DNA of 64,000 bases from Salinicoccus albus DSM 19776. Lineage in GTDB: Bacteria; Bacillota; Bacilli; Staphylococcales; Salinicoccaceae. Of the stretch, positions 47,330 through 55,300 are shown one piece after another. The notes beneath the pieces were generated by a model. That model ran no database searches. It saw only the letters and a list, made by a program, of their open reading frames with translations, and had not been told where the DNA came from. The DNA lies in contig NZ_ARQJ01000030.1 in NCBI RefSeq assembly GCF_000385175.1, positions 108,037 to 172,036 on the forward strand, given 5' to 3'. Every line of letters begins with the position of its first letter. Positions within the stretch are counted from its first letter, which is position 1. The position numbers were made by a program, and so were the translations under genes.

Positions 47330-47890
47330 GATTACGAATTGAGATGATGACGGGTCTGTATTTCTTTATAGCGTGTGCCTGGATTCTAATTAAAAAAATG
47401 AGGTTCCCCTGCATTTCCCCTGATTTTCACTCCCTTTTAGAAATCAGTTAGAAGTATTTTTTGTTCTAAATACTGAAAATCTTGTTGGATTTTGCGTATA
47501 TATTTCTATATATATTTGTATTTTTACATCGAAAATCGAGCGTTTTTATATATATTTCTGTATATATTTGCCTAAATCTTATCCGGAAGAAAAATATGTC
47601 GGCACTGCCGACATATAGAGGGGTTTGAGGTTTTGTAGGAGGAAAATCCGGAAAAACCTCCTTATGCTCTTACTGGAATTAACAATTTTTAGATTCTGAG
47701 ATTGTTTTTGTTTAACTTGGAGTGGGATATCCTTTCAAAGCTCAAATAAGCCCGTATGAGCGTTTAAATGATTTTAATGGGGTTTTTTATCGGTTTTAAG
47801 GATAAGATAATCCGTGAGGGGTGCACTTATACGTCGTTTACGACGTTTTTGTGTGAATCTTTCTCGCCTGCGCTTGGAATAAATATTTTT
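47330..47890. other. AT-rich non-coding block with palindromes (possible origin-like DNA)
   Basis: No convincing gene in about 560 bp. It contains two near-identical runs of TATATATTT / TTCTRTATATATTTG near 47505 and 47555, a 23-bp dyad ATATGTCGGCA-C-TGCCGACATAT (47594-47616), and ACGTCG TTTA CGACGT followed by TTTTT (47831-47850), a hairpin with a T run. AT-rich direct repeats next to a strong dyad are common in plasmid origins, and a replication-type gene fragment lies just upstream, but no known origin type is matched. Confidence 0.4.
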
Positions 47891-48352
47891 TTATGCTATT
47901 TCAGTGCCATAACATGCTTTATGTGCTTTATAAATTTGATAAGATAGACCGATTATTGTTGCGTTAGGTAAATTTTTTGCAGCATTTTTGACTACTTCTT
48001 TGAGGTCAGACCATGTCCAGTTTGGATTATTTAATAATGCTAAGACAGTTGTTGCATCTTGAGCTATTTGTTTATAGCTTGCCCCTATATGAGCAACCAT
48101 ACATTCTGAAGAAGCGTTTGCTGCTTGTGCAACTTGATTTTCTAAATTAGATTCATTAGTACTTTGAGCTTTTCTAAGTTCTTCAACATAAGCATTTACT
48201 TCTTTTTCAATTTCTTCTTCAGTTTTTCCATCTGTAATTTCATTTGTGTTTGCACTAGCATATGATGAAAAACTTGTGTTTAGTATACTTGTTACTAATG
48301 CAAATGTTAAAACGATAGAGATAACTTTAAAATATTTCTGGGTTTGTTGCAT
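47891..48352 (-). CDS. Secreted two-cysteine protein, candidate toxin/bacteriocin precursor (pair 1)
   Basis: 153 residues. Sec signal ending near ASANT, then an acidic, helical pro-like region (TEEEIEKEVNAYVEELRK), then a C-terminal half with exactly two cysteines 62 residues apart (SSECMVAHIG and HKACYGTEIA) around an amphipathic/hydrophobic core NATIIGLSYQIYKAH. AAGGAGAATGATT precedes the ATG at 48352. The layout and the ASANT junction match the broken gene at 50479-51033, so both belong to one family. No known toxin or bacteriocin family was recognised; the toxin idea rests on layout and context. Confidence 0.6.
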   Translation of the reverse strand: MQQTQKYFKVISIVLTFALVTSILNTSFSSYASANTNEITDGKTEEEIEKEVNAYVEELRKAQSTNESNLENQVAQAANASSECMVAHIGASYKQIAQDATTVLALLNNPNWTWSDLKEVVKNAAKNLPNATIIGLSYQIYKAHKACYGTEIA

Positions 48353-48433
48353 AATCATTCTCCTTTTTATTTTATTGTTATTTCCTTAATCAGCAGATCT
48401 AATTTATAAATAAAGTTTCAAGGGGATTTTAAT

Positions 48434-48639
48434 ATGAATAATGATTATGAAAAAAATTAAATAATAATAAGTGGAGAAGGTTAGTAAGTGGAATACTTTT
48501 TATTGGGTTTTATCTTATTTTAGAAATTTAAATGTGATAGAGGATACTGGAGTTATTATTGGGATTTTAATAATAATTTTGGCCGCTGTGATAATCGATA
48601 ATATCGTAAGAATGATTTTTAAATTATTTATAAAATAAA
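48434..48639 (+). pseudogene. Degraded small membrane protein facing pair-1 secreted gene
   Basis: A strong AAGGGG lies before an ATG at 48434 that runs only 8 codons; in another frame, from a GTG at 48471 with no ribosome site, the DNA encodes a 56-residue protein with two hydrophobic spans (TFYWVLSYF and GVIIGILIIILAAVII) and a basic end (RMIFKLFIK). I read this as a frameshifted small two-span protein like those at 49954 and 51136. Confidence 0.35.
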
Positions 48640-48729
48640 AAATGATTTTTAAAACTAGAAAATTAGGTAATATTAAAAATAATTTACTGGATAACGTACT
48701 AGGTATTAATAATCTAAGGAGTGAAATTT

Positions 48730-49602
48730 ATGAATAACATTTCAATGACAAATGAGGACTTTCAAGAATTAAAAGATTTAATGAATCAGCTTACAGAACG
48801 TATGAATAGAATAGAAGAAAATAATCAACCTGTATTAGAAGAAAAGAAAAAAACAAAGAAAGATCAAGCACTTGAGGCGGACGATGGAGTTCAAGGTCAA
48901 AAGCGTACTAATAAAGTTAAAGTTTTGAATTTAGTGAACAGGTTCGGAGTGATAACGAACAAGCAACTTTTTAAATATTTTGAGGGAGAGATTACTAATC
49001 ATACAATATATAAAATACTATCAGAATTAGAAGGTATGCGATACATTTCAAAAGGTAACATTGGGCGTGTTTATTATGTTTATATAAGACCAAGTGCAGA
49101 TTCTGTAGTTAGTGAGCCAATGTATCGGTTCAAGCAACTTAATCAAAACGAATTATTGCATGATTTAAGAGTAAACAATTATTTGATTCATCAGTATAAA
49201 GAATCTCAAAAAGATGTACTGACTTTGAGTGTATCATTTAAAACTAAAAGAGAGCTGATTGAGGAAGCCCTAGTTGAAAGGGAAGATGAAATGACTGATT
49301 CTAACTATACTCGGGAGAGAAATAAACTAAAACAGCATATGCCGGATGGCATTTTAATTACAGAGAATATTGACGATAGTATCAGTCGAATCGCAATAGA
49401 ATATGAATTGACAAAAAAAGCGAAAACTACCTATGAAAAAATACTGAGCAGATATTACAACATGATTGAAAATGGAGAAATTGACTTCATTATATATATA
49501 GTTAAAGGCAGTCGGATTCGACCGAAAATTGAACAGGTAATGAGTGAACAAGATTATCATTTTAGAATCATTTTCAAAGATGAACATGAAATTTTCGAAT
49601 AG
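48730..49602 (+). CDS. Replication-relaxation-like family protein
   Basis: 290 residues. After a coiled-coil N-terminus (MTNEDFQELKDLMNQLTERMNRIEEN and a Lys-rich stretch), a winged-helix-like region (VLNLVNRFGVITNKQLFKYF to IYKILSELEGMRYISKG), then LLHDLRVNNYLIHQY and MPDGILI...IAIEYELTKKAKTTYEKILSRYY, the pattern of the plasmid replication-relaxation (Replic_Relax) family found near mobilisation genes. AAGGAG at 48716-48721 serves the ATG at 48730. Supports a plasmid-derived island. Confidence 0.6.
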   Translation: MNNISMTNEDFQELKDLMNQLTERMNRIEENNQPVLEEKKKTKKDQALEADDGVQGQKRTNKVKVLNLVNRFGVITNKQLFKYFEGEITNHTIYKILSELEGMRYISKGNIGRVYYVYIRPSADSVVSEPMYRFKQLNQNELLHDLRVNNYLIHQYKESQKDVLTLSVSFKTKRELIEEALVEREDEMTDSNYTRERNKLKQHMPDGILITENIDDSISRIAIEYELTKKAKTTYEKILSRYYNMIENGEIDFIIYIVKGSRIRPKIEQVMSEQDYHFRIIFKDEHEIFE

Positions 49603-49677
49603 ATATGGCACTTTTGGAAAAAGACAAAGTGTGTTAAAGCGCCCCCGTTAGAAGATAACATTCAGTAGTTAGTCAAT

Positions 49678-49872
49678 TTAACGACCGTTATTTATTTTTT
49701 CAGCTAATGATTGAGCTTTGTTTGGCTCGACTCCAAATTCTATTAATTCATTAGGTGTTACTTCAGGTTTCTTTTCGTTGGCCTCTACAGAGAGACTAGA
49801 GCCTAATGATATAGTGAGGACTATCATTAGCGTAAATAAAATTGGGTATTTGATTTTTTCGATATACTGCAT
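49678..49872 (-). CDS. Short secreted peptide (pair 2)
   Basis: 64 residues. Lys-containing N-terminus, hydrophobic core YPILFTLMIVLTISLGSSL, probable cleavage after VEA, and a 33-residue tail ELIEFGVEPNKAQSLAEKIN ending NNGR. Very strong ribosome site AAGGAGGAATT. It lies divergent from the intact two-span gene at 49954, in the same arrangement as pairs 1 and 3, but is much shorter and has no cysteine; it may be a truncated family member or a peptide signal. Confidence 0.5.
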   Translation of the reverse strand: MQYIEKIKYPILFTLMIVLTISLGSSLSVEANEKKPEVTPNELIEFGVEPNKAQSLAEKINNGR

Positions 49873-49953
49873 CTAAAATTCCTCCTTAATGTCTATTTAA
49901 GTATAATCATCCCATAGATGTAATAAATTTCAAACAGTAAAGGAGTAGATAAA

Positions 49954-50175
49954 ATGAAAAATAAAAAATTGTTAGAGTATATAGACATTACTTCAATGAT
50001 TTTTAGTTTCTTTTCAGTCTTTTTGGTTTCAAATTTAATGGTTATCTTCTTTTCAGAAGGAACTGGAGATTTGGGTAAGAATATATTTTTATCTTTTTTT
50101 TATATGAGTTTCTTGCTTTTTGTTTTGGTAGTTATAAATAAGGTAAAAGAGAATCATGAAAATAACAAAGGGTAG
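49954..50175 (+). CDS. Small two-span membrane protein, immunity-like (pair 2)
   Basis: 73 residues: MKNKKLLEYIDIT, TM1 (about residues 14-32), a short loop SEGTGDLGKN, TM2 (about 43-62) and a basic tail NKVKENHENNKG. AAAGGAGTAG is an excellent ribosome site. Its stop lies inside the stem of its own terminator. The frameshifted gene at 51136 has the same topology including a GDL loop, so both are probably homologues. Immunity is inferred only from context with secreted proteins. Confidence 0.55.
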   Translation: MKNKKLLEYIDITSMIFSFFSVFLVSNLMVIFFSEGTGDLGKNIFLSFFYMSFLLFVLVVINKVKENHENNKG

Positions 50176-50200
50176 CAAAGAGGAATCTTTGCTACCCTTT
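50167..50200 (+). terminator. Terminator overlapping the end of the pair-2 membrane gene
   Basis: AAAGGGTAGCAAAG pairs with CTTTGCTACCCTTT (14 bp), loop AGGAAT. The stop codon TAG lies in the left arm. Confidence 0.85.
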
Positions 50201-50204
50201 AATC

Positions 50205-50327
50205 TTGATACTAGATGAGAAAATTTTAAAGGATGTAGAAAAATCGAATAATATTAATCATGCTATTGCTAAAGCTAATAAAAAAGTATTAAAAAACATC
50301 AAGTCATCTCCGTTTTTTTTTATTTAG
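50205..50327 (+). pseudogene. 40-codon remnant of unknown gene
   Basis: From a TTG at 50205 the frame reads LILDEKILKDVEKSNN then INHAIAKANKKVLKNIKSS before stopping after PFFFI. The composition is protein-like but there is no upstream ribosome site, and the terminator at 50167-50200 precedes it. Probably the 3' tail of a lost gene. Confidence 0.25.
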
Positions 50328-50373
50328 TGTTTGATTATGATGTTACGAGAGAGATCTGTTTATGCCGAGAAAA

Positions 50374-50462
50374 CTTTTGGTGGGAAAAGCAACCCTAAAT
50401 AAACTAAAATGCCTACCGACAGCTTTTGGGTTTTTAGGGTTGCCGTTGGTTCACACCAAAAG
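50374..50462. repeat. Nested inverted repeat downstream of pair-3 secreted gene
   Basis: Outer arms CTTTTGGTG (50374-50382) and CACCAAAAG (50454-50462) enclose inner arms GCAACCCTAAA (50389-50399) and TTTAGGGTTGC (50433-50443). On the minus strand the inner stem is followed by TTTT, so it may terminate the pair-3 secreted gene. The doubled perfect structure is larger than a typical terminator. Confidence 0.6.
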
Positions 50463-50478
50463 GAAATTGGAATAAATA

Positions 50479-51033
50479 TTAAAGGTAATGGTCGTGTTTA
50501 GAGTTGGCTTCTTTTATGCATGTGTAGTTTATCTGTGCGTAAAGAGTAATTAACCCTGGGACTGTAAGGTTAAATCCTTTTTTAGCAAGTTCTTTTACAG
50601 CATATAAGATATTACCTGCAGCTATTGCATTAAAGATTGAATCTATCGCTGATGATCCGAATTGGTCTTTCAAGTAATTTTTAGCGCAAGTATCTCGTGC
50701 ATTTTCCCAATCTGGATTTACGTTGCTAGCGGCAGCTGTGGCTATATTAGGATTAGTTTTGCTAGTTAGTAGATTTTTTTGTTCCAATGATGTTTTAATT
50801 TCTTCGTAATTTTCATTGTCTCCGAGTAGTTTTTCCAGTTGTTTTTCATTAATTAGCATAGTGTTATCTTCCATAGTCACACTGCTTTTTTCTAGAGCAC
50901 TGAGGATTTCACTTGCTTTTTCATATTCTAATTCCTATGTGTTTGCAGAAGCATTCACAGATAAAACATTTGATAGAGTTAAAACTAATGCTAAAGTGAG
51001 TAGAATTGGTTTTAAAATAAATTTTTTTGACAT
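50479..51033 (-). pseudogene. Secreted two-cysteine protein with in-frame amber stop (pair 3)
   Basis: Starts at ATG 51033 behind AAAAGGAG. A signal peptide (MSKKFILKP then a hydrophobic core to SVNASANT) is followed at once by TAG (50935-50937); reading through, the frame continues ELEYEKASEILSALEKSS and runs intact to 50479. The C-terminal half has two cysteines 55 residues apart (ARDTCAKNY and NYTCIKEAN) around SIFNAIAAGNILYAVKELAK and VPGLITLYA. The signal-peptide end matches that of the protein at 47891 (ASANT). A clean single-codon lesion implies recent inactivation, or read-through or sequencing error. Confidence 0.6.
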
Positions 51034-51135
51034 GTTTGTTTTCTCCTTTTATGTATTTTAAAGTGCAAGTTTGTCATAGTTGTTTTTCTTGTCAATAAAC
51101 ACAAATTAAGAAGAAAAACCAAGAGGAGTGATTTT

Positions 51136-51362
51136 TTGCAAAAAGGAACGAAAAGAGCAGGAATTTTTATGATTTCATCAAGCGTATTACTTTTAATATT
51201 AAATATGATTTTTATAGTGGTGACCTGGTCATGGATAACGAAGTTTTTTATTATATTCTTTCAATCTTTTTTATTATATTTGGGATTACACTTTTGATTA
51301 TAAGAAATAAAGAAAATAAAAAAATGAAAAAGGAGCTGGGACAAAAAGCCGCTGAAAACTAA
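51136..51362 (+). pseudogene. Frameshifted two-span membrane protein (pair 3)
   Basis: TTG 51136 follows AAGAGGAG. The first frame gives QKGTKRAGIFMISSSVLLLI and one span, then stops at 51297; the second frame, from about 51225, gives SGDLVMDNEVFYYILSIFF as a second span and a basic tail RNKENKKMKKE ending at 51362. Joined, it is a two-span protein with a GDL loop like the gene at 49954. A frameshift between the two spans is the simplest reading. Confidence 0.5.
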
Positions 51363-51387
51363 GAAAAAATGGCGATGCATCTCGATA

Positions 51388-51418
51388 GAAAAAAGACACG
51401 GTTTTGTGGGAAACCGTG
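51388..51418 (-). terminator. Terminator of the ribbon-helix-helix gene
   Basis: CACGGTTT (51397-51404) pairs with AAACCGTG (51411-51418); on the minus strand a TCTTTTTTCT run follows. Confidence 0.75.
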
Positions 51419-51479
51419 CCTAAGCCATGAGGTGTACTCATTTTCTAGTCACTTATTATCATACAATAGTGAAGGGGAT

Positions 51480-51605
51480 TTAAGTAAAGTTTTTACCCTG
51501 TTTAGCTGTGTAATGATCTATTACAACTTTTGCTATCTGCTTACTTCGGCTTCTCATATCCTTTTGAGCGTCCTTTTCAATCTCTTTAACTATATCTTTA
51601 GGCAA
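51480..51605 (-). CDS. Small ribbon-helix-helix (Arc/CopG-like) protein
   Basis: 41 residues, too short for ordinary gene calling: PKDIVKEIEKDAQKDMRSRS then KQIAKVVIDHYTAKQGKNFT. The strand-helix-helix pattern with MRSRSKQIAKVVIDHY is typical of Arc/CopG-type DNA-binding proteins used by plasmids for copy control or as antitoxins. TTG start at 51605 behind AAAGGAT; own terminator downstream. No toxin partner is adjacent. Confidence 0.6.
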   Translation of the reverse strand: MPKDIVKEIEKDAQKDMRSRSKQIAKVVIDHYTAKQGKNFT

Positions 51606-51656
51606 AATGCTTATCCTTTATCATTGGAATTATCAAATAGATAAGGAGTGAGTTAC

Positions 51657-51791
51657 ATGAAAACCGTTATATCGGTTCTCCCGGATATCATATTTACTAC
51701 AGCCGCAGTAACATTTCTTGGTGGAGATATCTTAATCTTGGTATCAACCTATTTATACAATGTAATGAGTGTGGTGGTCACAGATGGATAA
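51657..51791 (+). CDS. Small hydrophobic protein, first of a tiny-ORF cluster
   Basis: 44 residues: MKTVISVLPDIIFTTAAVTF then a second hydrophobic stretch LILVSTYLYNVMSVVV. AAGGAG lies before the ATG. Overlaps the next ORF by 8 bp. Composition and tight packing resemble phage or plasmid minigenes; a holin-like size but no evidence of lysis genes. Confidence 0.45.
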   Translation: MKTVISVLPDIIFTTAAVTFLGGDILILVSTYLYNVMSVVVTDG

Positions 51792-51927
51792 ACTGTATGA
51801 GTTATTAGATCTCACACGGAAGAACACTGCAGAGGCTGAACGTATAGCACAGCGACTGGAAGCACTCAACAAAGAGATGGCACAGGGTCGCAAGGAGGGC
51901 GACAGATGGCGTTTAAAGAAGCACTAG
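51784..51927 (+). CDS. Small charged coiled-coil-like protein
   Basis: 47 residues, MDKLYELLDLTRKNTAEAER then RIAQRLEALNKEMAQGRKEG, a single amphipathic helix with heptad-like leucines. Overlaps both neighbours (start inside the previous gene, next start inside its end), so translation is coupled. Unknown. Confidence 0.45.
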   Translation: MDKLYELLDLTRKNTAEAERIAQRLEALNKEMAQGRKEGDRWRLKKH

Positions 51928-52001
51928 AGGTTATTTATGCAGATGCTGGCACACATTACAGAGGAATGATTCATGAAGCAATACGATATATACACTATTA
52001 A
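51906..52001 (+). CDS. Tiny ORF in the cluster
   Basis: 31 residues, MAFKEALEVIYADAGTHYRG then MIHEAIRYIHY. AAGGAGGGCG in the preceding gene serves its ATG. Overlaps the previous ORF by 22 bp. Could be a real phage-type minigene; length prevents firm support. Confidence 0.35.
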   Translation: MAFKEALEVIYADAGTHYRGMIHEAIRYIHY

Positions 52002-52016
52002 ACTGGAGGAATTGAA

Positions 52017-52289
52017 ATGAATCACATAATGACTAAAGAACAGGCACATGCACTAGCAGGCTGAACGTCCACAATCATGCGTCACTTGAGCTTACAGAAC
52101 AATCTGTATGACTTCCTGCCCGACCCTAAGCGAGCACCTAAAGACGATATACTGATGGCTTATGCCCGTCTGTATGAGGCACTGGATAGTGTATTTGATA
52201 TCAATCAGGGATTAGAAAGCGAACTGGACGACATAGCAGCCGCACTGTACGACCTGGGCGATCAGATAGAAGAACAAAAAAATGACTGA
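52017..52289 (+). pseudogene. Acidic small protein with in-frame TGA
   Basis: From an ATG at 52017 with an excellent GGAGG, the frame reads MNHIMTKEQAHALAG, then TGA (52062-52064), then TSTIMRHLSLQNNLYDFLPD and on to EEQKND at 52289. If TGA were TGG the protein would be one continuous 90-residue chain with a coiled acidic C-terminus (GLESELDDIAAALYDLGDQI). Either a nonsense mutation of a tryptophan codon, or translation restarts at ATG 52077 (70 residues). Family unknown. Confidence 0.5.
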
Positions 52290-52375
52290 TGTCGCAAATC
52301 ACGACATCAGCCTCAACTAACTAATATTATAACAAAGCCTGCACTTAATTGTGTGATTTGACCCGGCTTTTTGAT
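52288..52375. terminator. Two hairpins closing the island
   Basis: GATGTCG / CGACATC (52288-52308) starts at the stop of the preceding ORF; AAAGCC / GGCTTT (about 52335-52372) with a long loop is followed by TTTG on the plus strand and lies just beyond the RND gene's stop. Confidence 0.5.
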
Positions 52376-52376
52376 G

Positions 52377-55300
52377 CTATTTCCGCTCGTCATCTTCTAT
52401 GACGTCCGGTGCTTCTTCTTTTGTATCACCAGTATTTTTTACAATCCGGTAGTTATCTTCATAGTCGTAATTATCTCTGGCCTTCTGTCTCGCCTCTGCC
52501 GCTTCCCGGTTTTTCCTGTCTTCCACTTCTTTTTTGGTGATGATATCCCCGTTTGGTGTCATATACTTTTTATTCATGTTGCGGGTTTCTTTATCAAAAT
52601 AGCTGTAGAAGACTGGGATGACAAACAATGTGAAGAAAGTACTGCTGACGAGCCCGCCAATGACGACGATGCCCATCGGGCTGACAAGCTCTCCACCTTC
52701 ACCCATGCCGATTGCAAGCGGCAGCATGCCGAGTGCAGTTGTTGTGGCTGTGATGACGATTGGTCTGAAACGGTCCTGTACACTGATTTCAAGTGATTCG
52801 AGTGTCGTACTGCCTTTTTCTTTCTGCTGGTTCGTATAATCGACCAGTAATATCGAGTTGTTCACGACAATGCCCAGCAGCAGTATGACCCCAACGAATG
52901 CCACGATACTCAGCGGGTTATTTGTCACCAGCAGTGAGAGCATAACTCCGATAATACTCAATGGTATCGCAAAGATCACGACGAACGGGTGCTTGAATGA
53001 CTCGAATTGTGCGACCATTACGAGATAGATGAATACGATGCCGAGGATTAATGCGAGCAGCATCTGAGGCAGCGCATCTGTCAGCATTTCAAGATCTCCG
53101 CCAATCGAGTAATTGGTTTCATCGTGGTAATCGGCGCCATCAATGATTCCCTGAACATGACTGCCGGCTTCATTCAGTGACATATCCGACGCATAGGTGA
53201 TTGTCAGTGTTGATGTTTCTTCCATACTGTCACGGTTGATCAGCGGCAGCATATCCGCTTCTGTAAGTTCGGCAACCTCCCCGATTGGGACATATTCACC
53301 GTCAGAGTTCGCGATTTGAACATTTTCAAACGCTTCAACGCTTGTGGTGATATCATCCGGGTATTTGACATTGATGGTCAGGAATCCATCTTCAGAATTT
53401 ACTGTTGAAGCCTGTACACCATTGGAAGCTTCATACAGAGCAGAACCAATCTGTGCCGGCTGTAATCCATTTTCCCTGGCAGCTGGCCTGTCTACCTGTA
53501 CCTGCAGCTCCTGGACCATCTCTTCACGGCTGGATGCGACATTCTCAATCTGTTCATCCTCTTCCAGTTCACTGATGATGGTTTCTTCTGATTCCTGCAG
53601 TCTGGTACTGTCATCGTCAGATACGTTTACTGACATGGTATTCGGTTCGGAACCGGTGCCGGATTGGGACATTGGAACGATATTAATATCTGCATCCTGA
53701 TCGACATTTTCAACTTCATCTTCGATGTCATTGATGAATTCACTAGTCGTTACATCCCGTTTTGATGCATCTACCAGTGTTGCAGTGATAGTGCCTGTGT
53801 TCGGTTCTTCAGCCATGCTCATCTGAGAGGAGGAACCGACTGAACTGAGATAGATATCCACTGCGGATTGTTCTTCCAGTATCTCTTCTACCTGAGTCAC
53901 AGTTTCCTGGGTATCCTCGAGTATTGTCCCTTGCTCTTTCTCGATTTCAACTGTCAGTGCCCCTTCGTCACTTGACGGGAGCAGGTTGATTCCCTGATTG
54001 ATGATGCCAAGGATACCGCCGGCCATGAGGATGAGCGTGAGGATGAGCACAAGCAGCCGATGCCGTAATGACCAGCGTGTCATTTTGTTGATGACGCTCA
54101 TATAAGGTCTGCTTTTACGTTTTTCCTCCATGTTTTCTTTTGGCGCTTTGAGCAATCTGCTGGCTAACATCGGTACGACAGTCAATGCGACAAATAATGA
54201 TGCAAACAGACTGAATGCAACGGTGATGGCAAGCGGTGTAAACAGCTGGCTGACCAGACCGCTGACAAATACCACCGGCAGGAATACAGCGGCAGTAGTG
54301 AGTGTGGAAGCTGTGATCGCTCCACCGACTTCTTTTGTTCCTTCACTTGCCGCTTGTTTAGGGTCTTTGCCCATCGACAGATGTCTGTATATATTTTCAA
54401 TAACAACTACAGCGTTATCTACCAGCATCCCTATACCGAGAGCAAGACCGCCGAGTGTCATCATGTTGATGCTGATATTGGTGAAGAATAACAGCGCGAA
54501 AGTTGTAATTACTGAGAAAGGTATTGACAATCCGATGATCAGCGGAGACTTCAAGTTTCTCAGGAAGGCGAAAATGATGACCATTGCGAGAATCGCTCCG
54601 CTGATAAGCGCAGTCAGTACACTGTTGATGGAAAGATCGATGTACTCACCCTCATCATACAGCGTTTCTACAGTCAGATTGTCGTATTCATCTTCCTGGA
54701 GTTTCTCGTCCAGAATTTCATTGAATTCGTTGTTCACATTTGATGCGTTCGCATCGGAAGCCAGACTCATATCGATCTGCATTGCGTCATCCTGATTGAG
54801 CCGTGTGATGGAATTTGATTCCTGTTCAGCCAGGCTGACGTCTGCGACATCATTCAAAGTGACAGTGCCGGCATCATCCGGAAGGTCGGCAAGCACCAGT
54901 TCCTGCAGTTCTTCCACGCCGTCAATTTCACTGACCGTACGGGTGGAAATCGAAGTACGGTCCTCTGTATCTTCAATCGTGGCGTTTGGTATGGATATAT
55001 TATTCGCTTCAATAATATCTGCGACATCACTCTGACTCATGTTGTATTGTTCCAGCTGCTCGGTGTCCAGGGTCACCTGGATTTCCTGGGTGACTGCGCC
55101 GCTTTCTGTAATGGAAGCAACGCCTTCCACATTCTCCAGTTCATCGATCAGACCTGAGACCTGACCCTGGTATTCTGTCACAGCTTCGCCTTCAGAGGCG
55201 ACTGCCAGCTGTATACTTGGCAGCATGGATATGTCGAATTCCAGGAATGAAGGGGACTCAGCCTGCTCAGGCAGTTCTACGGAGTCAATGGCGCGCATGA

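Noticed and set aside
51369..51644. 91-residue plus-strand ORF
   Set aside because: Antisense to the RHH gene and spans its terminator; no ribosome site.
54130..54795. 221-residue plus-strand frame inside the RND gene
   Set aside because: Ser/Thr-rich shadow of a membrane-protein coding sequence on the opposite strand.
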